Assembly (NCBI GenBank): GCA_026394565.1
Contig: JAPKYA010000045.1
Coordinates: forward strand, 1 to 64,000
DNA: 64,000 nucleotides
Origin: Methanothrix sp.
GTDB lineage: Archaea > Halobacteriota > Methanosarcinia > Methanotrichales > Methanotrichaceae
Direction: 5' to 3'
Part shown: in pieces, positions 50,885 through 58,307 of the stretch
How the letters are laid out: the number at the start of each line of letters is the position of its first letter
Numbering within the stretch: position 1 is the first letter of the stretch
Translations under genes and position numbers: made by a program
The notes under the pieces: model-generated
What the model was told of the DNA's origin: nothing
Databases searched by the model: none
Seen by the model: only the letters and a program-made list of their open reading frames with translations

Positions 50885-51061
50885 TCATGAAACCTCTGCG
50901 ACCCCTAGCGCTTTTGCTCCAGCTTCGAGCAGCGTTCTGCCGGCCTCCCCAAGAGAAAAGCGATTTTTAGCTGCGTATTTTTCCACGGCTGCCCGCATTT
51001 TCGGCGGCATATGAAGGCAAATGGACGCCGTTAGCAACGGCGGTTTTCTTTTTCTCTGCAT
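50885..51061 (-). CDS. small ribbon-helix-helix protein
   Basis: 58 residues read from ATG at 51061 to TGA at 50885-50887. LLTASICLHMPPKMRAAVEK then NRFSLGEAGRTLLEAGAKAL is a beta-helix-helix pattern. AAAATATATAC lies about 35-45 nt upstream as a TATA box. First gene of the minus-strand replication/packaging operon and divergent from 51171, so it may control both. Confidence 0.7.
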   Translation of the reverse strand: MQRKRKPPLLTASICLHMPPKMRAAVEKYAAKNRFSLGEAGRTLLEAGAKALGVAEVS

Positions 51062-51170
51062 GAGTCAATCGGTGCGCCCTATATGTGTATATATTTTAAG
51101 AAAAGGATTTTCATTTAAATACTACATGGAAAAAAGATATTTATACTAATAAGTCAAGTCTATTTCGCGC

Positions 51171-52142
51171 ATGTCTACGTCCATAGAAAAACGTATAGAA
51201 CATCTCTTCTCGGACAGAGGTAGCTGCCTGAAGGAAATTGCCCGTATATTTGCAGAGAGACGCGGGCAATGGTTAGTTCAAGAGGATATTATCAATTTGC
51301 TTGGTGCCGATTATCCCAATTCGACTATAAGCAACAACTTTAAAATGTTGTCGTCACCCATGAAAGAATTGAATGGCCATAGTTATATAGAAACTGGCAC
51401 ACAAGAAAGCCCACGTGGTCGGCCCGCGAAAAAGGGACGGCTCAGTGAAGCTGCCTTTGAGGTGCTTTTCAAGTTAGTGGCTTCGCATACACTCGACGAC
51501 ATTGGAGCGCCCGCATCCATCCAAATTGGTAGAGTGGTAATACCTCCAATAGTGATAAAACCCGATCCAAAAGTTTCCGCAAAACGTCCGGTGTGTCTTC
51601 TGCCTAACGATATTGTAGCGCTCCGTAAACAGAAAATCGGAGAAAAAAATGCCGACTGCATGTTGCGGGATATTGCGAACAAGGAATACGCATCCGATGG
51701 AACAATCTATGCAGAGGACTTCTACGACCTGAAACACCACGCATCCTCCGGCCGCATACCCAAATTGCGCCGTTTGACCGATAAAGGCGCAGAGGAATAC
51801 GCATCCGACACGAACTCGGCGATCGCACTCTTATGCGCATATCTCACACCAAATTGGGTAGGCACTTGGGAAACAGATTTCGGCAAGCTTGAAATAATGC
51901 CAGAAATTGAGAACGAGCATCCAAAGTATATTGGAAGATATCCCAATGGGACGATAGAGGGAAAGACAGAGACCGATACCCTTATCGGCACGTGGCATGA
52001 GGAGACGAATTCGGGTGATTTTGAATTCACGATGTTCGGTGGAGGCCAGTCGTTCTGGGGGGACCGATATGATGGAGCCCACCGGCGCTTGAGGGGGTGG
52101 AGTGGCAAAATGGTGGGGCATGAGAAATGCAGCCTCAAATAG
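51171..52142 (+). CDS. winged-helix protein fused to a GTW-type beta domain
   Basis: 323 residues. The N-terminal about 100 form a winged helix (QWLVQEDIINLLGADYPNSTISNNFKML) with a basic GRPAKKGRLSE linker. The middle is unassigned. The last about 90 have the repeat pattern VGTWETDFGKLEI ... GRYPNGTIEGKTETDTLIGTW ... GDFEFTM, a beta-barrel usually seen in secreted proteins. No signal peptide. Divergent from the RHH gene. Perhaps a ligand- or host-sensing regulator. Confidence 0.6.
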   Translation: MSTSIEKRIEHLFSDRGSCLKEIARIFAERRGQWLVQEDIINLLGADYPNSTISNNFKMLSSPMKELNGHSYIETGTQESPRGRPAKKGRLSEAAFEVLFKLVASHTLDDIGAPASIQIGRVVIPPIVIKPDPKVSAKRPVCLLPNDIVALRKQKIGEKNADCMLRDIANKEYASDGTIYAEDFYDLKHHASSGRIPKLRRLTDKGAEEYASDTNSAIALLCAYLTPNWVGTWETDFGKLEIMPEIENEHPKYIGRYPNGTIEGKTETDTLIGTWHEETNSGDFEFTMFGGGQSFWGDRYDGAHRRLRGWSGKMVGHEKCSLK

Positions 52143-52182
52143 CCTGATCGCTAATCGTTCCCGCTCATCATAGATAGATAAC

Positions 52183-52611
52183 TCACTTGCGCTTCGGATC
52201 ACTTTTTGGCTGATACAGATGAGCACACCCAGCGCATTTATCTACTACTATGTCTGGGAATGGATCCTCATATTTCAGTTCCTGATGATCATAATACTCG
52301 TCTATCTTTAGAATCCCCCGGTCATATTTTTCAAAGCCGATGGGATCGTTCGAGTTCAGGTCACATATTTGCATATCAACATTGGGCGTTTCCCAATCAT
52401 GTTCTCTGAGAGACTCGGCATAACCCGAACAAACGTCCCAGAGATTTTTGTTATGCATGGCCGCGCACTTTGGGCAAACCAATTCGCCACTAACCAGAGA
52501 CATAACTGCCCCCTTCTTAAAAATCCTTTTCTTGTCGCTCCTGCAAAGAGCACAAGCCGCGTCCACGGGTTCATCTAGCCACCTGATTACCAACTCGTTT
52601 TTGTTTATCAT
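52183..52611 (-). CDS. zinc-cluster protein, hypothetical
   Basis: 142 residues with three CxxC pairs: CALC, CPKC and CAGC, enough for a zinc ribbon plus a half site. Converges with 51171-52142. The copy B inverted-repeat element (52729-52782) lies 118 bp upstream of its start and could control it. Function unknown. Confidence 0.6.
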   Translation of the reverse strand: MINKNELVIRWLDEPVDAACALCRSDKKRIFKKGAVMSLVSGELVCPKCAAMHNKNLWDVCSGYAESLREHDWETPNVDMQICDLNSNDPIGFEKYDRGILKIDEYYDHQELKYEDPFPDIVVDKCAGCAHLYQPKSDPKRK

Positions 52612-52728
52612 AGTTATTTAATAGAGGCGTAGGTATTTAAGCAAAACTTGCGCAGAACGAGAGTAATCCCTACGGCCCCCACAATACACTTCTCGAATTT
52701 GTCTCCTGCCGCCACGCAAAGAATCCGG

Positions 52729-52782
52729 GATTTCTTATGTAACATTGTTGATATATTCTTATGTCACGTTACATAAGAAATC
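52729..52782. repeat. inverted-repeat element TTCTTATGTAAC, copy B
   Basis: GATTTCTTATGTAAC and its exact complement are 24 bp apart, with an extra TTCTTATGTCA copy in the spacer, as in copy A (40000-40050). It sits 30 bp downstream of paralogue B. Confidence 0.75.
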
Positions 52783-52811
52783 GAGAAAAACATGCCCCAC
52801 AGGTAGCGTTA

Positions 52812-53210
52812 CTATGTGCAAGACGCTGGTGCTTTGATCCCCAGCACTTCCGCCTTCATCTTCCTGGCCTTCTGTAGTGCCTCGGCCTGGCTCATTTTCT
52901 TGCAGGATCCCAGGTAGACCTTGCGGACTCTGTCGCCTTCCCGCCATCCAGCCAGCCAGCGCCCATATCTCTTCTCGCCCTTTTTGATCTGCTTGACTAT
53001 GCAGTCCTCCCACACCGAGAGATCTTCCAGTCTGGCCTGCTCATGTAGCTCGCGGGCCTGCTCCTTCAGCCGGGCTGTCTCGGCTTCCTTCTCACCGGCC
53101 AGCAGGGCAGCACCCTCGATACCTTCCAGCGCCCTGGACTCCCTGGCCAGCACCTGCGCCCGTTTCTTCTGCTCTCTTGCCTCCCGCATGGCCTGCACAT
53201 CGTGAACCAT
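52812..53210 (-). CDS. paralogous provirus protein B (DUF6788-like C terminus)
   Basis: 132 residues: Glu/Arg/Ala-rich coiled coil (about 8-75), then YGRWLAGWREGDRVRKVYLG and MSQAEALQKARKMKAEVLGI, matching paralogue A (40278-40811). Lacks A's basic N-terminal extension. GGAGG 8 nt before ATG at 53210. Operator B lies 30 bp upstream. Probably an autoregulated DNA-binding protein. Confidence 0.65.
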   Translation of the reverse strand: MVHDVQAMREAREQKKRAQVLARESRALEGIEGAALLAGEKEAETARLKEQARELHEQARLEDLSVWEDCIVKQIKKGEKRYGRWLAGWREGDRVRKVYLGSCKKMSQAEALQKARKMKAEVLGIKAPASCT

Positions 53211-53239
53211 CTCTGTGTCCTCCGCTTCTCACTATAATA

Positions 53240-53286
53240 AGTAGTGTCACATCATATAGGTGCTTTGTGTATAATGTGACACTACT
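53240..53286 (-). promoter_or_regulatory. operator B: 13-bp inverted repeat, 21-bp spacer
   Basis: Arms AGTAGTGTCACAT (53240-53252) and its exact complement (53274-53286). The spacer starts CATATA and ends ATA as in operator A. Outer AGTAGT and inner AT are shared; four of the five bases between them differ, with matching changes in both arms. Confidence 0.75.
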
Positions 53287-53763
53287 GATTAAAGAGCAAA
53301 ATGGTTTTGCGAGAAATCGCTATCCTTGGAAGTGCCATATGCGAGAATCACCATCCATAGAAGGACTGACTCCTGGTCGGACCAGTTGAATCGCGAGGCA
53401 GGAATGAGGTCACCCATGCCCCAACGAAAATGACTTATCCCCGCCGAGCATACTAAAGGTCAGTTACTCCTGGCGGCGCGCGCCTTTGAGACGCAAGGAT
53501 GGGGCGGCGGGGTTCTGAAGGAAGGTCATTATCTAGCAAATTTTTGATACAATTAAGACAATTAATTATGTTATTAATGGGACACTGATATGGCAATAGC
53601 ATCATAGAACTTCAATCTTATTAAAAAAAAAATAAAAACTATCATAAACAATTATTTGCGTTTTTTAGAGAAAAGTTTAAATTTAGATAAAGCCTTTATG
53701 AAGAAAACTTAATTTGCTAGTGTTGTTGTTGTCCCGCGATGATGTGTTTTGGAAGGGGTGTTT
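53287..53763. other. intergenic region
   Basis: About 480 bp. The left half is GC-rich, the right half (53540-53720) very AT-rich. No gene with a ribosome-binding site or Cys/HTH pattern was seen. It likely holds the promoter of the winged-helix gene at 53764. Confidence 0.4.
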
Positions 53764-53985
53764 ATGGGAGTTTGCGTTTGTGATTGGCCCAAGGGCGAGA
53801 ATTTGGGCAAATATTCAGAATTAATCAGGCTTATAAGCGCCTATAAAAAAGAGATCCCTATCGAATTCTTAGCCTATGCGAGTGGAGAATCTCCATCGAG
53901 GACCCTAGAGCGGCTCAAAGGGCTCGAAAAAGAAGGCCTCATAATCATCAAAGGCAACAAAGCAGTTGTAACTGCATTAAGGTAA
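53764..53985 (+). CDS. small winged-helix regulator
   Basis: 73 residues. EIPIEFLAYASGESPSRTLE followed by KGLEKEGLIIIKGNKAVVT is a helix-turn-helix with a short wing. N-terminal CVCDWPKGEN adds two cysteines. I chose ATG at 53764, with GAAGGGGTG upstream. It precedes the membrane protein gene at 54055 and may regulate it. Confidence 0.6.
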   Translation: MGVCVCDWPKGENLGKYSELIRLISAYKKEIPIEFLAYASGESPSRTLERLKGLEKEGLIIIKGNKAVVTALR

Positions 53986-54054
53986 ACAGTGCCCATTTAA
54001 AGATCCTAAATTGCAGATGACGCATCGGCATACTCTTGGAAGGATCATGATTCC

Positions 54055-54687
54055 ATGATTTATGGGCCAATGATACTATCTTTTTGTATAGGTGGCTTCA
54101 TTGCTTTCATTGATTTAATTACGAGCCAATATCCTAGAACGGTAAGCTTCATCAAGGGATCTTATCATTTGTATTGCTATTCTCTTCTATATGCAATAAT
54201 AAGTCTTATTACTATGATCGGTTTTTGGGTATTAGTTGAAAATCACATCCTAAATTTGGACTTGTGGATTTGTTCTGTTTTAGCAGGAATATTTGCCAGA
54301 CCGGTGTTCCATACAGCGATCTTTCATGCGATATATCACGGAGAAGCCTTTCCTATAGGATTGGAAACCATAGTTAGAAATTTTGATCAATATTTTGCTG
54401 TTGGTATAAAGTTAGATTCATTTAACGAGTTGAGCAAATTTGTGGAAGATTCTCGTTTTCAACATAGTACTTCAGATCACATCTATGAAATGATCACAAA
54501 CAATATCCCCCCGATGGAAAAACCCGAAAGAGCTGTAGTCGATAAAGACTTGATAGATATCATGAAGGATGATGGCTACACAAATAACCAAAAGTCAAAA
54601 ACGCTGAAACTATATTATTTAAATAAATTTGGGAAAAAGAATTTTATTCGCGTCTTTGAAATACAAGACGGTGACACTATAAGATAA
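54055..54687 (+). CDS. membrane protein, probable cargo
   Basis: 210 residues with three hydrophobic segments in the first 95 (ILSFCIGGFIAFIDLIT, LLYAIISLITMIGFWVLV, LDLWICSVLAGIFA) and a soluble helical C-terminal part. Markedly AT-rich compared with neighbours, and placed between the regulator and the integrase, a usual spot for recently acquired cargo such as exclusion or defence genes. Function unknown. Confidence 0.55.
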   Translation: MIYGPMILSFCIGGFIAFIDLITSQYPRTVSFIKGSYHLYCYSLLYAIISLITMIGFWVLVENHILNLDLWICSVLAGIFARPVFHTAIFHAIYHGEAFPIGLETIVRNFDQYFAVGIKLDSFNELSKFVEDSRFQHSTSDHIYEMITNNIPPMEKPERAVVDKDLIDIMKDDGYTNNQKSKTLKLYYLNKFGKKNFIRVFEIQDGDTIR

Positions 54688-54695
54688 TGCGAATT

Positions 54696-55625
54696 TTAAA
54701 TCCCCAGCTGTGGTATGGCCGCCAAATAAGCTTCTCTCAGCTCCTTTAAATCTATGTGGTTATACAGATCAAATGCTTCTGTTCTGCTATCCCCTCGGAG
54801 CTCCTTGATGTACTCTCTCCTCATTCCTGCCCTGAAGAGGTGAGTACAGAACCAATGCCGGCAAGCGTGCGGTGAAAAGTGATCTTCCAACCGCTCCGAT
54901 TTTGGATTATGCAATCCCACGTGCTTGGCTGCCTCTGTCACAGCTCGATAGACATCATTTCGGCTTATTCTATATCCCCACGTGCTGAGGAATAAGGCGG
55001 TCTCATTCCTTCGGTTCACGCCCTCCCGAACTCGGAGCCATCGCCGGAGGAGATAGGCCGCCTCATCATCCATGAACAGCGTCCTGTTGCTTCTTTTCGC
55101 TGTGGGCTTCAAGCGTATTGTATTTTCCACCAGATTGACATCGCCCAAGTCCAGGGAGAGCAGCTCGCCGCGTCTCATTCCTGTCTTAAAGAGCAAGCCA
55201 AGCATAGCCTTATCCCTGATCGTGGGAGCCCCCCTAATCATCGCGCCGGCATCTTCCACACTGATAAGCTGTCTCTCATGACTGTCTCCGTTTTCTTTGT
55301 AGCGTTTCAGGTAGCGTTTGCGGATAATTAGAGCAGGATTGGATAAGATCAGGCCCTCGAAGATCAGGAAATCATAAAAGCTGGAGAGCGTGCTGAAGTA
55401 TCTCTCTATGGTCTTTTGCGAAGCTCCCCGATCCCTTCGCATATGCTCTATGAAGCCCCGTAATTCCTCCCTATCAGCTTGTTCCACCAATTGGATCTCA
55501 GCTCCGCGCTCGACTAGATAAGCCTGGAAGATCCGTAAGACTGATTTGTAGCGAGAGATGGAGCCCGGAGCCATGCCGCGGATTACGCAGTCTTCCAGGT
55601 AACGGCCTATCAGATTGTCGGCCAT
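54696..55625 (-). CDS. int: tyrosine integrase
   Basis: 309 residues. SAM-like N-terminal domain (YLVERGAEIQL...FIEHMRRDRG), then the catalytic domain with Arg in GMRRGELLSLDLGD, HxxR in SPHACRHWFCTHL, and the nucleophile Tyr in AFDLYNHID. ATG at 55625 shares one base with the preceding gene's stop (TGATG). It recombines attP with the tRNA-Glu site; attR lies 570 bp to its right. Confidence 0.92.
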   Translation of the reverse strand: MADNLIGRYLEDCVIRGMAPGSISRYKSVLRIFQAYLVERGAEIQLVEQADREELRGFIEHMRRDRGASQKTIERYFSTLSSFYDFLIFEGLILSNPALIIRKRYLKRYKENGDSHERQLISVEDAGAMIRGAPTIRDKAMLGLLFKTGMRRGELLSLDLGDVNLVENTIRLKPTAKRSNRTLFMDDEAAYLLRRWLRVREGVNRRNETALFLSTWGYRISRNDVYRAVTEAAKHVGLHNPKSERLEDHFSPHACRHWFCTHLFRAGMRREYIKELRGDSRTEAFDLYNHIDLKELREAYLAAIPQLGI

Positions 55626-56134
55626 CAAGCAACCCACTGCAAACTATCTTCTTCTTCTTTGACCACACCAAATGCTTCAAGGGTCTCCAGTTGGCCACCA
55701 ATGGCATTAATGAGATCAGTCTCCCTTCGATCAATTCCAAGCGCCTCAATTAGCTGCGACTTGTCTAAAGAACCACGAGCTTTGAGAACTCTAACAAGGT
55801 CCTCGCTCAACCTCCGAGAGCCTGCAAAATCCGACTTTAACCATGGAGCCGCACGGTAGCGTTTTAATTCTGCCTCATATCGCTCTAAGAGGATATTTTT
55901 TCTTTGGAGATCTTCGCGCATTGTGTTTATTTCATTTTTCAGGCCTGACAGCTCGCGCATGTGTCGCGGTGCTAACTCCTCTTTCTCATCGATCACACCG
56001 TCCACTATTGAAATTATGTACTTTGAAAGGGATGTATGGGCCTTTGCTGCTAGCTTTTCCCATCTCTCCTTATGTGGCCTCGATGGATGATAGACATAGG
56101 TATAACGGGTTTTATCAGGAATAGGATTGGCCAT
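55625..56134 (-). CDS. RHH / coiled-coil / winged-helix protein coupled to the integrase
   Basis: 169 residues: N-terminal HPSRPHKERWEKLAAKAHTS (RHH-like), a coiled coil (about 65-95), and a C-terminal winged helix (SEDLVRVLKARGSLDKSQLI). Translation is coupled to the integrase. Probably controls integration direction or integrase expression. Its promoter, with a TATA-like CTTTATAG, abuts attR. Confidence 0.7.
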   Translation of the reverse strand: MANPIPDKTRYTYVYHPSRPHKERWEKLAAKAHTSLSKYIISIVDGVIDEKEELAPRHMRELSGLKNEINTMREDLQRKNILLERYEAELKRYRAAPWLKSDFAGSRRLSEDLVRVLKARGSLDKSQLIEALGIDRRETDLINAIGGQLETLEAFGVVKEEEDSLQWVA

Positions 56135-56191
56135 TGAGATAGAAATAAACGCTATCCTATAAAGCTTTTACTGAGTAGAAAATAGCTCTAT

Positions 56192-56206
56192 TCCCGACGG
56201 GAGCAT
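56192..56206 (+). other. attR
   Basis: Second copy of TCCCGACGGGAGCAT. The bases before it do not continue the tRNA, so this is the duplicated end. TTACTGAGTA at 56168-56177 mirrors the copy next to attL. Confidence 0.85.
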
Positions 56207-56224
56207 CACTTTTTCTGGTAGGTT

Positions 56225-58252
56225 TTAGATGCCAAATGGTTCCAAGACGGCTCGCAGATCTTCCAGCGTTACAGGCTTGCTAAGATAATCATCCATGCCC
56301 GCATCAAGGCACTTTTCTCGATCACCTTTGAGTGCATAGGCAGTAATAGCGATTATCTTCGGTTGATCGGCTGACGCCCAACGCTTCCGAATGGCTCTGG
56401 CGGCTTCAAAGCCATCCATTTCTGGCATCTGAACATCCATGAGAATTAGGTCATAGGGCTGTATTTCCAAGGAACGCAAGACCTCTTTGCCGTTACTTGC
56501 CACATCAGCATGATAGCCTAGATTATTTAGCATCTTTAGCATTACCATTTGGTTAACAACATTATCTTCAGCCAACAGTATCCGAAGAAATTGGTTTTTA
56601 TCTATTCCAATGTCGCGATCTTTCCTTGTCTCTGATATCATACTACTGGAGGGCTTGATGAGGGTCGCATCAGCCAATATTGTGAAGTGAAAGGTTGAAC
56701 CCTTACCTAATTCGCTCTCCGCCCAGATCCGTCCGCCCATCATTTCCACAAGCTTCTTGCTTATGGCGAGACCAAGTCCGGTGCCGCCGTAACTGCGTGT
56801 AGTCGATGAGTCCACTTGGGTGAATGGTTGGAATAGACGGCTCATCTTATCTTCAGGAATTCCAATTCCGGTATCTTTCATCTCAAAGTATATCCCGTGA
56901 CATACGCCATCCAGCTTCTCGCTAGAGACAGAGATGGATATCGCACCTTTATCGGTGAATTTAACTGCGTTACTGAGCAGATTGGCCAGGATTTGTTGAA
57001 GCCTGGTAGAGTCCCCAATAATTGCCCGAGGAGTGGTTTCATCTATGGCATAGGTCAAGTCCAGGCTTTTCTTAGACGCAATCGCGCGCACAAGATTCAG
57101 TGAGTCCTCCACGCACCTTTTGAGTTCAAATGGCCGGGACTCCAACTCCATCATTCCGCTATCGACCTTGGAAAAGTCGAGTATATCGTTTATGACCGAT
57201 AGCAGCGAGTCACCACTGCTTCCGATAATCTTCAAATAATTGCGCTGGTCCGCCGTCAGATCAGTTTCCATGAGAAGGTCCGCCAAGCCTATGACGGCGT
57301 TCATCGGAGTTCGTATCTCATGGCTCATATTGGCTAGAAAATCAGATTTAGCTTTTGCCGCAGATTCCGCTGTTTCTTTTGCTTTTCTGAGTTCATCCTC
57401 TGCCTTTTTGCGCTTATTAATATCTTCGACCGTCCCATCATAATGCGTGCCATCCTCATCTTGCACTATTAAAGTGTTCATTGAGACCCAAAACTTGGTG
57501 CCGTCCCTTCGCCGCACTTCAAGTTCGAATCCTTCAAGGAAGCCTTGCTCGAGAAGCGTCTTTATTGCTCTGTCTCGGTCTTGAGGATTAACATAGAACT
57601 GATGGCCTATGTCCGTAACAGAAGCAATCAGCTCTTCAGGAGTATCGTATCCGAAAAGCCGCGCAAAAGCCGGGTTGACGTTTATGTACCTGCCACCCTG
57701 AACGCTCTGGTATATGCCCATTATGGAATTTTCAAAGATATTATGATATTTCTCTCTGCTTCTTCTGAGATCTTCCTCAATCTGCTTAAGTTCTGTTATA
57801 TCGCGTATCGATTCTATTGCTCCGATAATCTTTCCTGAAGAGTCGTAAAGAGGGGCGGCTTTTCCCCATGTGTAAGAGCCACCCTGCCTGAAAGAGGAAA
57901 TTTGCGCTTCGCCACTGATGCTTGTGCCATCTCGTTGCAGATTCCTATATTCGGATTCAATTTTTGCATCCGGTTTCAAGACCAGGTCAACTAGAATGGG
58001 TCGCCTGCAATTGTAGAAAGGCAGTGCATACACATAGTCCCCTTTTCCCAAAATGTCTATGGCTTTCATACCAGTCAGATTCTCCATAGCCTTATTCCAG
58101 GCGATCACTTTGCCTTTGAGATCAATGGCTAAGGTGGCGTCTGGAACAAAATCTATGATACTTGCTGGTTGGATGAAGTCCATCTTGGCTGTTGTTGCAG
58201 AGCAATTAGAGATACTCTCCCTTTCTTGATTATCCTTGTCATCTCCTGACAT
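56225..58252 (-). CDS. hybrid sensor histidine kinase with receiver domain
   Basis: 675 residues, no membrane segments. PAS 1 (about 40-150; IDFVPDATLAIDLKGKVIAW), PAS 2 (about 170-290; YHNIFENSIMGIYQS), HisKA with phospho-His in MSHEIRTPMNAVIG, HATPase with N box ANLLSNAVKF, G1 DTGIGIPED and G2 GTGLGLAIS, receiver with Asp in LILMDVQMPEMDG. I chose ATG at 58252; ATG at 58294 is also open. Its first PAS matches the third PAS of the kinase at 61125-63995. Confidence 0.88.
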   Translation of the reverse strand: MSGDDKDNQERESISNCSATTAKMDFIQPASIIDFVPDATLAIDLKGKVIAWNKAMENLTGMKAIDILGKGDYVYALPFYNCRRPILVDLVLKPDAKIESEYRNLQRDGTSISGEAQISSFRQGGSYTWGKAAPLYDSSGKIIGAIESIRDITELKQIEEDLRRSREKYHNIFENSIMGIYQSVQGGRYINVNPAFARLFGYDTPEELIASVTDIGHQFYVNPQDRDRAIKTLLEQGFLEGFELEVRRRDGTKFWVSMNTLIVQDEDGTHYDGTVEDINKRKKAEDELRKAKETAESAAKAKSDFLANMSHEIRTPMNAVIGLADLLMETDLTADQRNYLKIIGSSGDSLLSVINDILDFSKVDSGMMELESRPFELKRCVEDSLNLVRAIASKKSLDLTYAIDETTPRAIIGDSTRLQQILANLLSNAVKFTDKGAISISVSSEKLDGVCHGIYFEMKDTGIGIPEDKMSRLFQPFTQVDSSTTRSYGGTGLGLAISKKLVEMMGGRIWAESELGKGSTFHFTILADATLIKPSSSMISETRKDRDIGIDKNQFLRILLAEDNVVNQMVMLKMLNNLGYHADVASNGKEVLRSLEIQPYDLILMDVQMPEMDGFEAARAIRKRWASADQPKIIAITAYALKGDREKCLDAGMDDYLSKPVTLEDLRAVLEPFGI

Positions 58253-58307
58253 GAACCACCCAAGACAATGGCTGAAACCTATGATTGGAAGCATCCTGAA
58301 GCCAATA

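Larger units (their letters stand above)
35996..56206. mobile_element. integrated provirus or satellite in tRNA-Glu
   Basis: About 20.2 kb bounded by the direct repeat TCCCGACGGGAGCAT. A tyrosine integrase lies beside the right end. Contents: early operon of small proteins (36.1-38.9 kb, plus strand), cargo (39.1-41.7 kb), tape-measure and terminase genes, primase-helicase, small zinc/RHH proteins (minus strand, 41.7-51.1 kb), regulators and more cargo (51.2-54.7 kb). No portal, capsid, protease or tail-tube gene was recognised, so it is either defective or dependent on a helper. Confidence 0.85.

Noticed and set aside
36000..56200. CRISPR array or anti-CRISPR locus
   Set aside because: The inverted and tandem repeats found are few, short and not spaced as a CRISPR array; no cas gene is present.
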